Below are positions 11,300-22,689 of a DNA stretch of 64,000 nucleotides, piece after piece (the first letter of the stretch is position 1; each line of letters begins with the position of its first letter). This stretch comes from Sparassis latifolia (taxonomy: Eukaryota > Basidiomycota > Agaricomycetes > Polyporales > Sparassidaceae). The notes under the pieces are model-generated. The model was not told where the DNA came from. It searched no databases and saw nothing but the letters and a program-made list of their open reading frames with translations. The stretch spans positions 1,984,001 to 2,048,000 of the forward strand of contig CM031559.1 of NCBI GenBank assembly GCA_018466975.1. The letters run 5' to 3'. The translations under genes and the position numbers were made by a program.

Positions 11300-13271
11300 G
11301 ATAGACTTTAGAGTAGGAGCTATGTAGCACGCACTTAAGGTGAGGATGAGAGATAATACCAAATGGGGAAAGGAATAGAAGCGATGATCCTCGTGATGGC
11401 CAGTTTGACGCTCTGACCCGAATCATTCCGAGCCTCTTAGCCGACAGCCCCATATGAACCCCCACCCCACGCCTTTCACTCCTTGCCCCCGACCTCCATG
11501 GTCACTGCCTGCAATGATGAGTATGACTCCTACCTCTCTCCTCTGTCCGCTCAGGACATTTCTTCCATTGACCACGCCGCTGCAGATGCTCTCACCAGGC
11601 TGTCCATCACCTCTACGCCCTCTTCACCATCACCGTCTCCTCGCTTCCACAGCCTTCACTCTTCATTGTCGCAGGAGGCCCCGAAGACCACTACGTCTGG
11701 GCTGGTAGCAGACACTGATAAAGTTTTTTTTTTTGATCCTGTCTTGATTGCACTCACGTTGACGAGATTGTAGTTCCATCACAAGCCGGAAAGGAGGAGT
11801 ACGAGTGAAATCAAGTCCGCATGGGGTCTGCGATGCAATGAAGGAGAAGAGTCTATTCCAGAGATATGAGGTGGGTGGCCCGAAAGCGTAGCTAGGAAAA
11901 TCTCTGTAGTCGCAATAATCGCTGGAAATGCATCGGGGTAAAATTGCACTGCTCTAAGGAGAACACTGAAATGCGGAAATGCAAGACTGTCCAGAAAATG
12001 CACAAATGCAAGACTGCCCAAAGACGCACTAACTGAATGGGATGAGAATGTGAATGAGGCTTTTGCAAGCATACCTTCTGGGACGGTGGGTTCTCCCCTT
12101 TCCTCTTCCCCTGCCATCATACTTAAAACTGGTCCTGACCTTTCCTGCCCTCCCGATACTGCATGCATCTGCTTAAGAATGGCTCTGCTGAACCACTGCC
12201 CATCACGCCATATCTCGCAATCCCGTCCCCTCATGCTCCTACTCAATCCAAGGGGTCATCCATCACTGGTCTTGCCCGAGTGCCTAATAAGCACCCACCT
12301 GCCTCGGAGGCATATCTTCTATCCTGAACTCAATCTCCCATCCATAGATGCCAGCATCATCCTTCGCAAATACACCCTCGTGGAAGCGCTTCTTCGCATT
12401 GAGATCTTTACCGAGCCCTTCAATCCGATCCTGTGGAAAGCATGGGCAGTCCGGATGCACGTCCTGCTGGTGAGGCCCTCATGGGCATATGATCCTTCGC
12501 CATCTGACCCTCACACGTCCCTCAGGTTCTCATGGTCCAAGCTCAGTCTGAAGCGGCCAGCGTGGAGATCATCCTACCCCTTCCATGCGATATCCCTGTC
12601 CTGGCCCAAGTGAAAATACACCTGGCAACAGCTCGCACTGTAGAAGGTGGTCATCGGATGATACCTCGAATTGCAGATCACCTTCCTGCGGTCATTCCTC
12701 ATGGTTTGACTGCCCGCATTCTGTATGACGACCCCGCTGTCCGCGAGGACTTTGGTTTAGGCCACTCGTCGGATGGTCTCCCTGACATTGGTGCACGGTC
12801 GTCCTGTCCCTATTTTCCTGGAATCGTATTCCTCAGCTTTTTATCACCATCAGGAACCTTGCACCTTCAGGTTGAGACATTGCGCAATGCGGCCCGTGAA
12901 CTGTACAATGTCATGCGTGGAATCACTGGTAGATGCGAGCTGGCAAATGGTACCTTGAGGTGGTTGCGGATCATAGTCGAGGAATTGGAAGTAGCATTCG
13001 GGCTCGTAGCATGCCCTCCTCCAATAACCAGCTTCCAACTGTTGTCGGACTAGGGGTCAGTTGTGTAGCACCCTGTAGTATCTCCAAAATGTAAGACCGC
13101 TTCGCAGATGTGATTCCCACCTCAGCGCACTCTGCATCCCTTCAACATTGCAATACGTGCAGAGGCTATGCCCGGGCCTTTATGTGAAGGCCCGTTGGGA
13201 ATGCCAATTCAGGCGAAGGGCGAGACATTGTATCATGTGGAGCAAGCGAGGGAGAGGGGCGTGACAGACTG
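11300..13271 (+). other. Exon-like segments of unknown gene(s)
   Basis: Open stretches are seen but no family is recognised. 11483-11716 encodes a short Ser/Pro-rich peptide that starts like an N-terminus (DEYDSYLSPLSAQDISSIDHA) before a T-run. 12322-12613 and 12532-13053 overlap in two frames; the second contains PHGLTARILYDDPAVREDF and ends at a TAG at about 13051. GT..AG introns and a frameshift may separate these. The stretch 13080-13271 reads in one frame up to GETLYHVEQARERGVTDCW and seems to splice into the next gene through an intron ending at about 13321. These could be upstream exons of the RNase H1-N gene. Confidence 0.3.
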
Positions 13272-13321
13272 CTGGTACGTTAAGTATTGTTTATAACACC
13301 ATTTACTCACACTTTCTCTAC

Positions 13322-14239
13322 AGGTACAAGGCTGTTGCTGCGATGCAGTTCTACCAAAATGCGAAGTTCCATTCCTTCTGTCCTCTACCATCCACCCAAG
13401 GCTGCGCAGCGCCGTGGGGAGAAGATGTACATCGTGTTCAGGGGTCTTGCTCTGGGGCCCGGTGTATATGAGACTTGGTACGTACTTACATTGTTCAGTA
13501 CCTACGGGTATATAGTGACACAAACAGGGATGAGGTGAAAGCTATGTGCATCGGAGTCAGCAGATCCCTCTACCAGCAGGCCCTCAGTGAGCAACAAGCC
13601 AATGAGTTTCTCACTGATGCTCGCACTGTCCATAATTTAGTAGCGTTGTTGCCGCCATCTGCGCAGCTCAAGCAGATCCCATACGACTGTACTAACATAC
13701 AGCTTCTATCATCGGTCGCCCGTACAATTAGCGGTGCATCCGTCACATTAAAAAGCCCCATAGTCGCATCGGGGGGAAACTCCTCGAGTCCGGCATCAGG
13801 GTTGCCAAGTCCTACCGTGCCACCATTGTGCACACCATCGCGTTCAGTGCTGCAGTCCCCAGGTGGCCGTAGTGCGAAGCGTCAGTCGGCATCAGTTAGT
13901 ACGCGTCGGGCACAGACTCCGACGGGAAGCACATCATCGTTGTCGGTGGACTTTGCTAGTGACAGCGCATGTGCCATCTCGTCTCATGACTGTGAAGTTA
14001 CCTGTGCGTGTGACCATAAGTGGTTCGCAGTATTTTGCGGGCGTGCTCCTGGTGTATTCAGTTCTGAGTAGGTATTTTTTTTTCTTTCGCTGCAGTTCTC
14101 ACAGCCACACAGGTCTGTTGCGAATCAATTGACGGAGCATTCTCCAATTGGTTTCTACCAGGAGTTCGAAACTCAGGACCTCACAGTGGCGGAGTTTGTC
14201 TTTGCGCACTCTCGTAGCCATGTTCTCACTCTCGTGTGA
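13322..14239 (+). CDS. Protein with two RNase H1 N-terminal (viroplasmin-like) domains
   Basis: The first domain reads KMYIVFRGLALGPGVYETW, then an intron (GTACGT...CAAACAG, about 13478-13527), then DEVKAMCIGVSRSLYQQALS and EQQANEFL. This is the pattern of the RNase H1 N-terminal fold (VFRG.xPGVYxTWxE...A..F), which binds RNA-DNA hybrids or double-stranded RNA. After a Ser/Pro-rich linker a second start of the same fold appears (HKWFAVFCGRAPGVF), followed by an intron of uncertain 5' end and a tail to TGA at 14237. No RNase H catalytic domain follows. A shift between the frames of AAMQFYQNAKFHSF and YHPPKAAQRRGEKMY near 13390 may be a real frameshift or a missed intron. Many such genes occur in Agaricomycetes; their job is unknown. 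Confidence 0.55.
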
Positions 14240-15494
14240 GGGAGGGCCCTTCGTCGAATAGTACATCGCGCGGGGCTTGTACGGGCTATGTTGCATTGCG
14301 TCTCTTGTTGTTAGTGTATGTTGTGTATGGTCACGCTCCCTGCTGTTGCCATTGCTCGCCATTGCTGTCGATGTATTTGTCATAGATTTGTGCATGAGAA
14401 TATTGCAATGCATGTTTTTTTGTCTTTATTTTTTGAATGTTTGAATCTTCACAGTGAAAGAATCGTGCTTTGTTGGTTAGTGTGTTCCATTACCAATCGA
14501 ACATCCTTGGTGGTGACGTGTTGGGCGTAGAAGTGCATTCACCTTGCGATTTTTTGGTTGTAGGGAGAGGAATTGTATTCTATAATGTATCTACAATACG
14601 AAATATAGTAGACAATACAAACGTATTACATCACATCAAAAACTGTGGTGAGAAGCGTTGAGATGCTGCAGAAACTGAGTGGAAGTTGAGTGAGTGTCTG
14701 GAGTAGCCTGAGGGAACTTGACGCGTCAAGCGACGTGTCGAGTGTGCCACAGCCAAGGCTCTATCTTGACTCTCGCATCGACCATCATTCTCGCCACCCA
14801 AGTCGCGCTCTGTTTTCTATTTTCATGTAAGTGTGTTTGATTACATGCTTTTTTGTTTATTCTTCACATCCGTTAAGTCTGCTACTCCCGAGGAGACGTG
14901 TACGCTGGGTCAACACTTGGCCCTACGGCACTGACACTTGGGTCGTCCGTTGCGGCAGCTGCTCCTCCGCTTTTTTTCTTTCTTAGTTTCGCAGTGTTAT
15001 ATAGTGTTATGTGCACTGACCTGCTTTTTTTCCAGCCCCCACTCCTCTATTTGAATGTGATATGTGCAAGGTAGGTCTTTTTCAACACAACATGGCAGGA
15101 TGGCTGAATTCTCGAACAGACCCACTCGGGGCATTTCTTCTCGCCCTATGCCACGATCGTCTCTACACCTCTCTCTCTGAAGCCGCTCATGCAAAAGGCG
15201 GTTGGTGTTGAATTGCTGCGGGAGGTCATAGGTCAGAACTGTTCGCCTCACCCAGTGTTGCCTCTCACATCACCACCATCGTTGCCTCTCTCACCACTGC
15301 CGTTGTTGCCTTTATCTATCTTTTCCTCCCCACTGTCTTTGTGCTCATCAGGAAGGACAATGCCAGTGTATGAAGGCGAGATGCTCCCACCTCCAATCCT
15401 CGAACCTGCGAGAACTTCGCAACCTGTACTTCCCTCGCTGTGGACTTCCCCTGCGTCGGTTTCTTTTCCACCTGCCACATGAAATACCGGTGGG
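14240..15494. other. No clear gene; possible decayed exons before the TET/JBP gene
   Basis: 14240-15030 is T-rich with no exon that I can support. 15070-15360 has an open stretch (for example DPLGAFLLALCHDRLYTSLS and AAHAKGGW) and a Ser/Pro/Leu-rich tail. It may be an upstream exon of the following gene, but it matches nothing that I know. Confidence 0.35.
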
Positions 15495-16330
15495 ATGCAC
15501 GCAAAGAATGGGAAGAGGAAATGCAGGCAGGCTAAACGCCTGCAACTCAAGGCATCGCAAACTTTCACGTACAAGGTGCGCTCTTCGACAGCTTTGCAGC
15601 TGTGCGAGTTACATGCCATGGTGTCCAGGCTGCGTAGAGCCACCCTCCCGATCTGCAGTGATGGCTTTGTTGGGAAGGTTGTGGGGTCATTGAAAGAAAG
15701 GAAGCTGTGGGAGATGGACAAGTTGCTGAGACGTGGGTTTCGTGTGCATGCATGGGATGGCAGGTGCATCACACTGTTGTCGCGCCCTTTCAGATCACTG
15801 ACATCCTGCTCGATACGTCAGGACACCCCACGCTCTTCTAGATGCTGATAGGCAAATCATCGCCATTCTTGCAGGGCAGCCCAATGATGCAATGCAAGAG
15901 CTCTACAATCACAAACCCTCTCTACGCCGAAACTTCCCGAATAGTATCTACCCCACTGCCACCTTCAATTTTGGCCCCAACGCCGTGTGTTTTGACCACA
16001 CCAATGAGAAGAATAGCCCAGCTACATAGTGCGCTAGTACTGCGCTCGGAAGATTCGACCCTAAACGCGGCGGCCACCTGGTGTTATTCGACCTCAAGTT
16101 GATCGTCGAGTTTCTGCCCAGCTCGACGATCCTAATTCCATCAGCTTTGTTGTGGCACGGAAACCTCGTGATCCGCGAGGGGGAGACTCGCCAGTCGTTC
16201 ATGCAGTATTGTCCTGGTGGTTTGATCAGATGGGTGGAGTATGGCTTTCAAACTGAGGGGCAGTTTGCCTCTGAAGATCCAGCCGGCCAATGCGCATTTG
16301 ATGACGCAGTCGATACGAGGACTAGCGATT
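15495..16330 (+). pseudogene. Fungal TET/JBP-like 2-oxoglutarate/Fe(II) dioxygenase, inactivated
   Basis: The first exon has a basic start (KRKCRQAKR) and RRGFRVHAWDGR. An intron of 58 bp (15764-15821, GTGCAT...GTCAG) keeps the frame into LLDADRQIIAILAGQP. The double-stranded beta-helix core follows: LRRNFPNSIYPTATFNFGP, GRFDPKRGGHLVLFDLKLIV, STILIPSALLWHGN, RQSFMQYCPGGLIRW. In the family this enzyme would oxidise 5-methylcytosine using an HxD...H Fe(II) triad and a 2OG-binding Arg. Here the HxD motif reads HTN (15997-16005), so the metal-binding Asp is Asn, and a TAG replaces the expected Trp at 16027. The region between AGQPND and YNHKPSLRRN is also far shorter than usual. It lies directly upstream of, and in the same direction as, a KDZ transposase, as reported for basidiomycete KDZ elements. 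Confidence 0.75.
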
Positions 16331-16334
16331 CTCT

Positions 16335-19300
16335 CGGCCTGAGGTCTTACGTCTTGAAGGCTGAGGGCCCTCTCATTCCAACATTTGTGTGCTCTATGAC
16401 GCGGAAGCAGACTTCTTTTTTCGCTGCAGAGATTGTTGTGCCAGCGACGTCCTCTGCCAGCAGTGTATTGTTAGCCACCATCTGCATTCTCCATTGCACA
16501 CCGTCGAGGTATGTTATAATGTTTCAACTTGAATCTTCCAATATCTGAAAATGCAATAGTTTTGGACAGGGACGTACTTCAAGAGGACTAACCTGCATGA
16601 GCTTGGACTTGTTGTGCAGCTCGGCCATAGGCCGAGCGTCCTCTGTGGTCTGCGTGACGAACCACGTTCCATCACTGTCCTGCATACAAACGAAATTCAT
16701 ACCGTGAAGGTCACGTTCTGTGTGTGCTTGGGCATGCCAGAGCACAAGCAGTTTCTACAGTTTGGGTGGTGACCTGCGACACCTCTGGAGCTGCAGTCCT
16801 GCACCACCATGCGCCTCCTCTGTCTTTTTCACACTCTCAACCTTCAAGGGAAGGTTACAGCATACAATTTCTACAAGTCATTGGAGCTGATGACGGATAA
16901 CACGGGTCTCCTGAAACTTTTGGTAAGTGGCGAGTCACATATCTGTGGATTTTTCTCACCACATTTGTCATATTAGGACCGTCTTCCTGCCTTCATGCTC
17001 ATGGTGAGGCAGTGGCGTCACATCAAAATGGCTAAGTGTGCAGGCCATAGCTATGACAGCGGAAGTATCAGCTCCACCAACCCTGGGGCTTTGGCCGTCC
17101 AGTGTCGAGCCTGCCTGCATTCTGGCATCAATTTATCTGACAGATGGAAGGATTCTTCTAGTGCAGATAGGTGCGTTTCTTCTATATATTTGTCATTTGT
17201 GTGCTCATGATCTTAATAGATGGCTATATACACTCTTCATCTCACACGAAGCCAATTTTCGCCTCTCAAATTGTGTGCATGCTCGTGACCAGCGAGACCT
17301 CTGGCTTGCACCCGGCATGGTGTACTTCGTCCACAATGAGCAATATGCAGATTTCATCAAGAATTTCATCAAACAAGAGGAGATCCGCACCTGTGTTGGG
17401 TTTGCCGCGCTGATGAATACTCTGAATCGAAAGGCGAAGGGCTTGCGATCTACTGGAGTGGGCAGTGTGAGCTGCTCGCGGCATGAGCTTTTTCGACCAA
17501 TGGGATTAGGTGACTTGCAAAAGGGCGAACGGTATGGATGCACCATTATGATTTTTTTTTGTTGGCTCACAATCATACAGGTATTGCAACATGGACTATA
17601 TATTCATCTCCAGTGTTAAGTCCGTCGAGGTCAAGAGGCTTATCGTGTCGTATGACATAGCCTGCTAATGGTACCAGAATTTTTGGCAGTGACACGAGCA
17701 AATTCCTGCCAGCCTTCAAATGATGCTGCCTGCAGATGCCCTAGATGCATTTGTTCCGAAGTTCCATCTCCCGGCTCATCAAGAGGAATGCCATGCGCCG
17801 TACTCTTTCAACTTTGCAAAGTGGTGTAGGCGGACAGACGGCGAGGGCGTTGAGCGCAACTGGACCGCACTGAATCCTGTAGCTCCCAGCACAAAGGAGA
17901 TGGGTCCGGGCCACAGATGAGAGACGATCGACGACATCTGCGGCTTCCGTAACTGGAGGAAGACGGTCGAAGTCGGTGAGTTCCATTTCTGTCCCTACTC
18001 TGTTTTAAAGCCTTCAGCTGACGAATGCATTCATATAGGCAATGCATTTCTGTGTCAGATGCTGGAGGCTATCCCTGAGGCTGTCGTGCACTATGAGGAT
18101 TTTGCAAAGTTCACAAGTGGATTGCGAGTGCAGCGTCCTGCTGATGTCGTGGCATGGGGGGTCATAGTTGAGGAATGGGAGGCAGACATATTGAAGCCTA
18201 ACCCATACGCGTTGCCCAAGAGCAGTAAGTATTTCCCTTTTTTTGTTTCAATTCTTGTGTTGACGTTGCTTCTAGAGATCACACTCGCCAACGTTTATTT
18301 GAAATTGGCCAAAGAAGAGCAGGCTAGGATTCAGGAAGGCCAAGATGCACAATCGGACATTAGTCTGAGCTCATTTTTGCTGTTAGGTATGGAGCTCGAG
18401 GAGCAGCAGTAAGTACATCATACAATATATCACTGTCCAGTACTGAAAAAATGTTTGTGCTGCAGATGCAGCCTTCATCGCCTCGTGCGTGGTGAACTGA
18501 CCACACTTCAGGATGCTATGCTGCAAGAGCAGCATGCAGCTCTTCTCAAGAAGATCTTATAGTTTCAAGAGGTTCGTCTGGCCTACATGCCGTCCCTCCC
18601 TACCTTCCGCGATGCAGACTCAGTCCACGCTGAGGCAGAGAACATCGAACTCACCATGCCATCTACCTTGTCTGTGATGCTTCGTGCTCGGATCTGTGTC
18701 CCTGGCTTGGGAGAGATGGAAGACGAGCTTCGATATGCTGATGCAATGGAGGCTCTGAACAACATCCGCTGCCAACTGCGTACACGTACTGTGTACAGTC
18801 ACTCGAAGATGAAGAATGTCAAAGGACAGCGGCTGAACATCCGGGCTCATGCAGCTCAATCCAGTGTGAATGTGCACATACGAGCAGCCACATTGCGGTA
18901 TTGCCACGTGCGTTCCACGTTGCTCTCTCTGCATGCTTGAGAGGATACTTTACAGGAGCTCAATGACGCAGATGTGCGGGGTCTGGGGGAGCGTGCTTTG
19001 ATGAATGAAGAGAGGGCAGAGCAAGAACGGATATGCGAACTTAGCGGCTCCTCATCGAACAGCTTTGGCGTCAGGCACACGGGGGTGGTCGCAGTTGGAG
19101 AGGGCTGCTGCATGCTTTCTTGGCTGTGATATGATGTGGCGAATGAAGGCGGAGAGGCCGGGTTGGCTGACTGTGAGTATTGTCCACTGTGGCCATCTAC
19201 ATACTCGAACTAATTTTGTGAATACAGCTTTGAGAGTGGAATGGGTAAAGGTAAGGGCTCGTGCAGCAAGATGGCATGAGGAGGTCCGTTTACTCAATGA

Positions 19301-19531
19301 GGAGATGCGCCGTGTCATGGAGTATAGCCGCTGGCAGGCTGCCATCTGGAATGGAAGATGCGATCATCTCGACAGTGGGATGGATGCGGGTCTCGTCGAA
19401 GATCTTCGGGCATATGTCCTGATGGGGAGGAAACCCTTGAGTTGGCTGTGAAATCTGCCTTCGATGCAGTTGAAGTAGACATCGATCTCGGACTGGATGA
19501 AGATCTCGAGAATGATGTCGACCCTGTCTAA
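16335..19531 (+). pseudogene. KDZ-type transposase 1 with CxC2 zinc cluster, inactivated
   Basis: The order of blocks is that of a full KDZ transposase. The CxC2 cluster comes first (FRCRDCCASDVLCQQC), then an intron GTATGT...AATAG, YFKRTNLHELGLVVQLGHR, LMTDNTGL, and VRQWRHIKMAKCAG. A Cys pair follows (CRACLHSGIN), then the RNase H-like core with HEANFRLSN, IVSYDIAC*WYQNFW and VPKFHLPAHQEECHAPYSF, and RTDGEGVERNW. The helical tail reaches VEVDIDLGLDEDLEND and stops at 19529-19531. Damage: stops at FGW*PATP and C*WYQNFW, a frameshift near 19430, and the first catalytic Asp (expected DANFRL) is Glu. The second Asp and the Glu remain. Several introns of 50-60 bp are kept. It follows the TET/JBP relic closely, so both probably come from one element. 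Confidence 0.85.
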
Positions 19532-19867
19532 ACCCGACGTCTCACTTCTGTTGCGTTCAATTCTCCTGTCCTCACACAGATTTTTGATGGCACGGATGCA
19601 TCTCATATTTGCTCAGTTTCTGTCCTGCACCTTTTGTTCATCCCCCCTCTCCTGTGCTGTTTTTCTCCAGTGATGTCAGTTATGAGGAATAATCTTTAGT
19701 GCTTATAAGTTACAATTAAGGCTGAAATCCGGGTTTAATAAGCAGGCCATGTACAAGGATAATCTACTGGAGGATTATCTCTTTGAAGTATTCTAAGCTA
19801 ATCTGAAGATAATCTAAAGGGATAATCCAGAGGATTATCTAAAGCCAAAATTAATTTAAAAACTTGC

Positions 19868-19951
19868 ACTCAGCCAGGATTAAACTCTCAACCTCAGAAG
19901 AAAGTCACATGACCAAGAAACTTCAGACACTTTAACCACTACTCCATATAA
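19868..19951 (-). promoter_or_regulatory. tRNA-like module, left arm of B
   Basis: The minus strand reads TGGAGTAGTGGTTAAAGTG (box A-like), then GAGTTTAATCC (box B-like, one C changed to T against the consensus), then CTGGCTGAGTGC, which is shared with element A. Confidence 0.45.
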
Positions 19952-20072
19952 CCTTAACAGTTTACACTCATGCATAATATATATAGTAAATTTTGCTGAA
20001 AGGACTTAGACAAATTCTGCTCATCACAAAAGTAGTGACTGAGTTAGACATAAGAAAAAGGATGTTTCTAGT

Positions 20073-20738
20073 CACTTTAGGGTACCCTTCAGACCTAGCT
20101 CTTAGCTTCAACATAACTTGTAGTGTATTGTAGCTAAGGGCTTCTCAGATGACTGACTGACCATTGTACTAACACATGTTCCAGGGCATTATATGTGACT
20201 ATCCAGTATAGATATGATATAGGCTGATCCATCTTATAGTACTAGTGTATTTACTAGTTGTTCTATAATGTCAGGGGTACAGAAGATGTCCCACTGTTTA
20301 CTTCAGAGTATCAATGTTCTAGCTTAGTAGGATATCCCTCACAAGATTCATCACATATGCCCAGCTTACATCCTATCTATGGCCTGAGCAATCTTTTAAT
20401 ACTCTGAGACATGTATTGATACTATGATCATACTGCACTTAAGAGGCACTTAGCAATGACATACTATAGAACATTTTGTTGCTGAGAGCTAGAGATAAAA
20501 AGTACTCTAAAGTGAACAGTGGGACATCTTATGTACCTGACATTATAGAACAATTAGTAAATACACTAGTACTATAAGATGGACCAGCCTATATCATATC
20601 TATACTGGATAGTCACATATAATGCCCTGGAACATGTGTTAGTACAATGGTCAGTCAGTCATCTGAGAAGCCCTTAGCTACAATACACTACAAGTTATGT
20701 TGAAGCTAAGAGCTAGGTCTGAAGGGTACCCTAAAGTG
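20073..20738. mobile_element. CACTTTAGGG-subtype palindromic element at the axis of B
   Basis: The ends CACTTTAGGGTACCC and GGGTACCCTAAAGTG bound arms of about 225 bp. The flanks TTTCTAGT and ACTAGAAA are inverse, not direct, repeats because the element sits exactly where the two arms of B meet. It is closely related in sequence to the left arm at 4326. Its own centre is filled by a third piece (20299-20514). Confidence 0.75.
20299..20514. mobile_element. Truncated D-family core nested at the axis of the inner element
   Basis: The piece starts TACTTCAGAGTA and ends TACTCTAAAGTG, with an interior like the right arm of D1/D2 (TTCTAGCTTAGTAGGATATC, GCTGAGAGCTAGAGATAAA). It is flanked by CCCACTGTT and AACAGTGGG, again the arms of the surrounding palindrome. 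It is a strongly shortened D-type copy. Confidence 0.6.
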
Positions 20739-20859
20739 ACTAGAAACATCCTTTTTCTTATGTCTAACTCAGTCACTACTTTTGTGATGAGCAGAATTTG
20801 TCTAAGTCCTTTCAGCAAAATTTACTATATATATTATGCATGAGTGTAAACTGTTAAGG

Positions 20860-20945
20860 TTATATGGAGTAGTGGTCAAAGTGTCTGAAGTTTCTTGGTC
20901 ATGTGACTTTCTTCTGAGGTTGAGAGTTTAATCCTGGCTGAGTGC
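20860..20945 (+). promoter_or_regulatory. tRNA-like module, right arm of B
   Basis: This is the inverted copy of the left-arm module: TGGAGTAGTGG, then GAGTTTAATCC at about 20924, then CTGGCTGAGTGC. It is directed toward the right end of B. Confidence 0.45.
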
Positions 20946-21149
20946 AAGTTTTTAAATCAATTTTGGCTTTGGATAATCCTTTGGATGATCTTTAGGATTA
21001 TCCCTTTGGATTATCTTCAGATTAGCTTAGACTACTTCAAAAAGATAATCTACTGAGGGGATAATCCCTCAGTAGATTATCCTTGTACATGACCTGCTTA
21101 TTAAACCTGGATTTCAGCCTTAATTGTAACTTATAAGCACTAAAGATTA

Positions 21150-22581
21150 CACTTCAGGGTACCCATTATCCCTAGCTCTTAGCAACAAGATTTTCTATAG
21201 TATGTCATAGCTAAGAGCTTCTTAAGTGTCAGACTGACCATGGTACCTATTATGTCCCAGGGCATTCTGTGGCATTGCCCAGGGCATAGATAGGGTAGTG
21301 GCTGGGCATATGGGATGATTATTATGTGGGATATCCTACTAGGCTAGGACATTAATTGTTTATTCCAGTATTACTGGTGGTCCCATGGTGTCAGGGGTAT
21401 ATAAGGATGTCCCACTGTTAGCAGAAGATGTATTTTTAAGCTGTTGTATATTTGTTGTTTCATATTTTCATCTACTGCCATACTGTATAAACCTTAATTA
21501 CATAGTACAGTAAACCAGTGCTTTACTGATACTTCAAATGAGATGGGAGATCCACAAATAGTGGGATATCTCATACTAAGTTTTATATTCACCTGCAGTG
21601 TTATAATACTAATTACTATTAGTGGTATGTATAACATGTTCATTAGATCAAATAACAACTATAACAGGCCAAACAACAGTTCTTATTCTCGTGTTTCAAA
21701 AGTAATTGTATCTTTTCTGATGCAATGTTCAAATTGATGTGATGTCACCTTTAGTATATTGCATCCAACCTGAATATTCTATAACTTTCATTAATAACCA
21801 GAAGAAACACAGTAACTCAGTCTACTTATACACTAGCAAATAAGAGACACCTTAGTTAAGTCTGCTACTATAGAATGTACCTGAATAAAGCAAGGAAGAC
21901 ATTTGACCTAAGATTGCAGTAAAGTTGCATTCACAAACATATATCCAATGACTTCTTATACTCTGGGACATTATGCTATAGGATGGGATATCCCATTTAA
22001 GAACCTGTTACTCTCCAATCTTAATAATACAATGACTAATATAGGTCTTTAGGTAATTATAGTAGTCTAACAGATATATTCAGACAAATAATAGCCTGAA
22101 TAACTGTCAGCATACAAATAAATCACATTTTAGGATGTCCTTAAAATGAGATGTCCTTAAAATGGAATATCCTTAAAATGGAATGTCCCATTTTTATACA
22201 AAGTGTTAATAAAGCACTGATTTACTGCACTATGTAATTATATTTTATATAATATGGCAGTAGATGAAAAGATGAAACAACAAATATACAGCCTAAAATA
22301 CATCTTCTGCTAACAGTGGGACATCCTTATGTACCTCTGACACCATGGAACAACCAGTAATACTGGGATAAACAATTAATGTCCTAGCCTAGTAGGATAT
22401 CCCACATAATAATCATCCTATATGCCCAGCCACTACCCTATCTATGCCCTGGGCAATGCCACAGAATGCCCTGGGACATAATAGGTACCATGGTCAGTCT
22501 GACACTTAAGAAGCTCTTAGCTATGACATACTATAGAAGATCTCACTGCTAAGAGCTAGGGATAAAGGGTACCCTGAAGTG
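21150..22581. mobile_element. Inverted-repeat DNA element D2, complete copy with 8-bp duplication
   Basis: Perfect ends CACTTCAGGG and CCCTGAAGTG bound arms of about 335 bp. An exact 8-bp direct repeat AAAGATTA flanks it (21142-21149 and 22582-22589). It inserted into the right terminal repeat of B, so it is younger than B. A 64-codon hydrophobic ORF at 21543 also exists in D1, but all five differences change amino acids, so it is probably not coding. The end sequence and 8-bp duplication suggest a non-autonomous hAT-like element. Confidence 0.85.
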
Positions 22582-22689
22582 AAAGATTATTCTTTATAAC
22601 TGACAATGATGTTTTCTCCCATGTATTATTTATCTACCTGTCATCTTTAATGGCATACGACTTGTCCTCCCTTGCAGAAGGGATGCAGA

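Larger units (their letters stand above)
19668..22611. mobile_element. Palindromic element B, interrupted by nested insertions
   Basis: The left end is CAGTGATGTCAGTTATG (19668) and the right end is the inverse, ending at 22611 once the later insert 21150-22581 is removed. A 7-bp direct repeat TTTTCTC flanks it (19661-19667, 22612-22618). The arms are about 405 bp (19668-20072) and 430 bp (20739-21149 plus 22590-22611), and both carry a tRNA-like module. The centre is occupied by another palindromic element. It sits about 140 bp behind the stop of KDZ transposase 1. No ORF of note. Confidence 0.8.
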
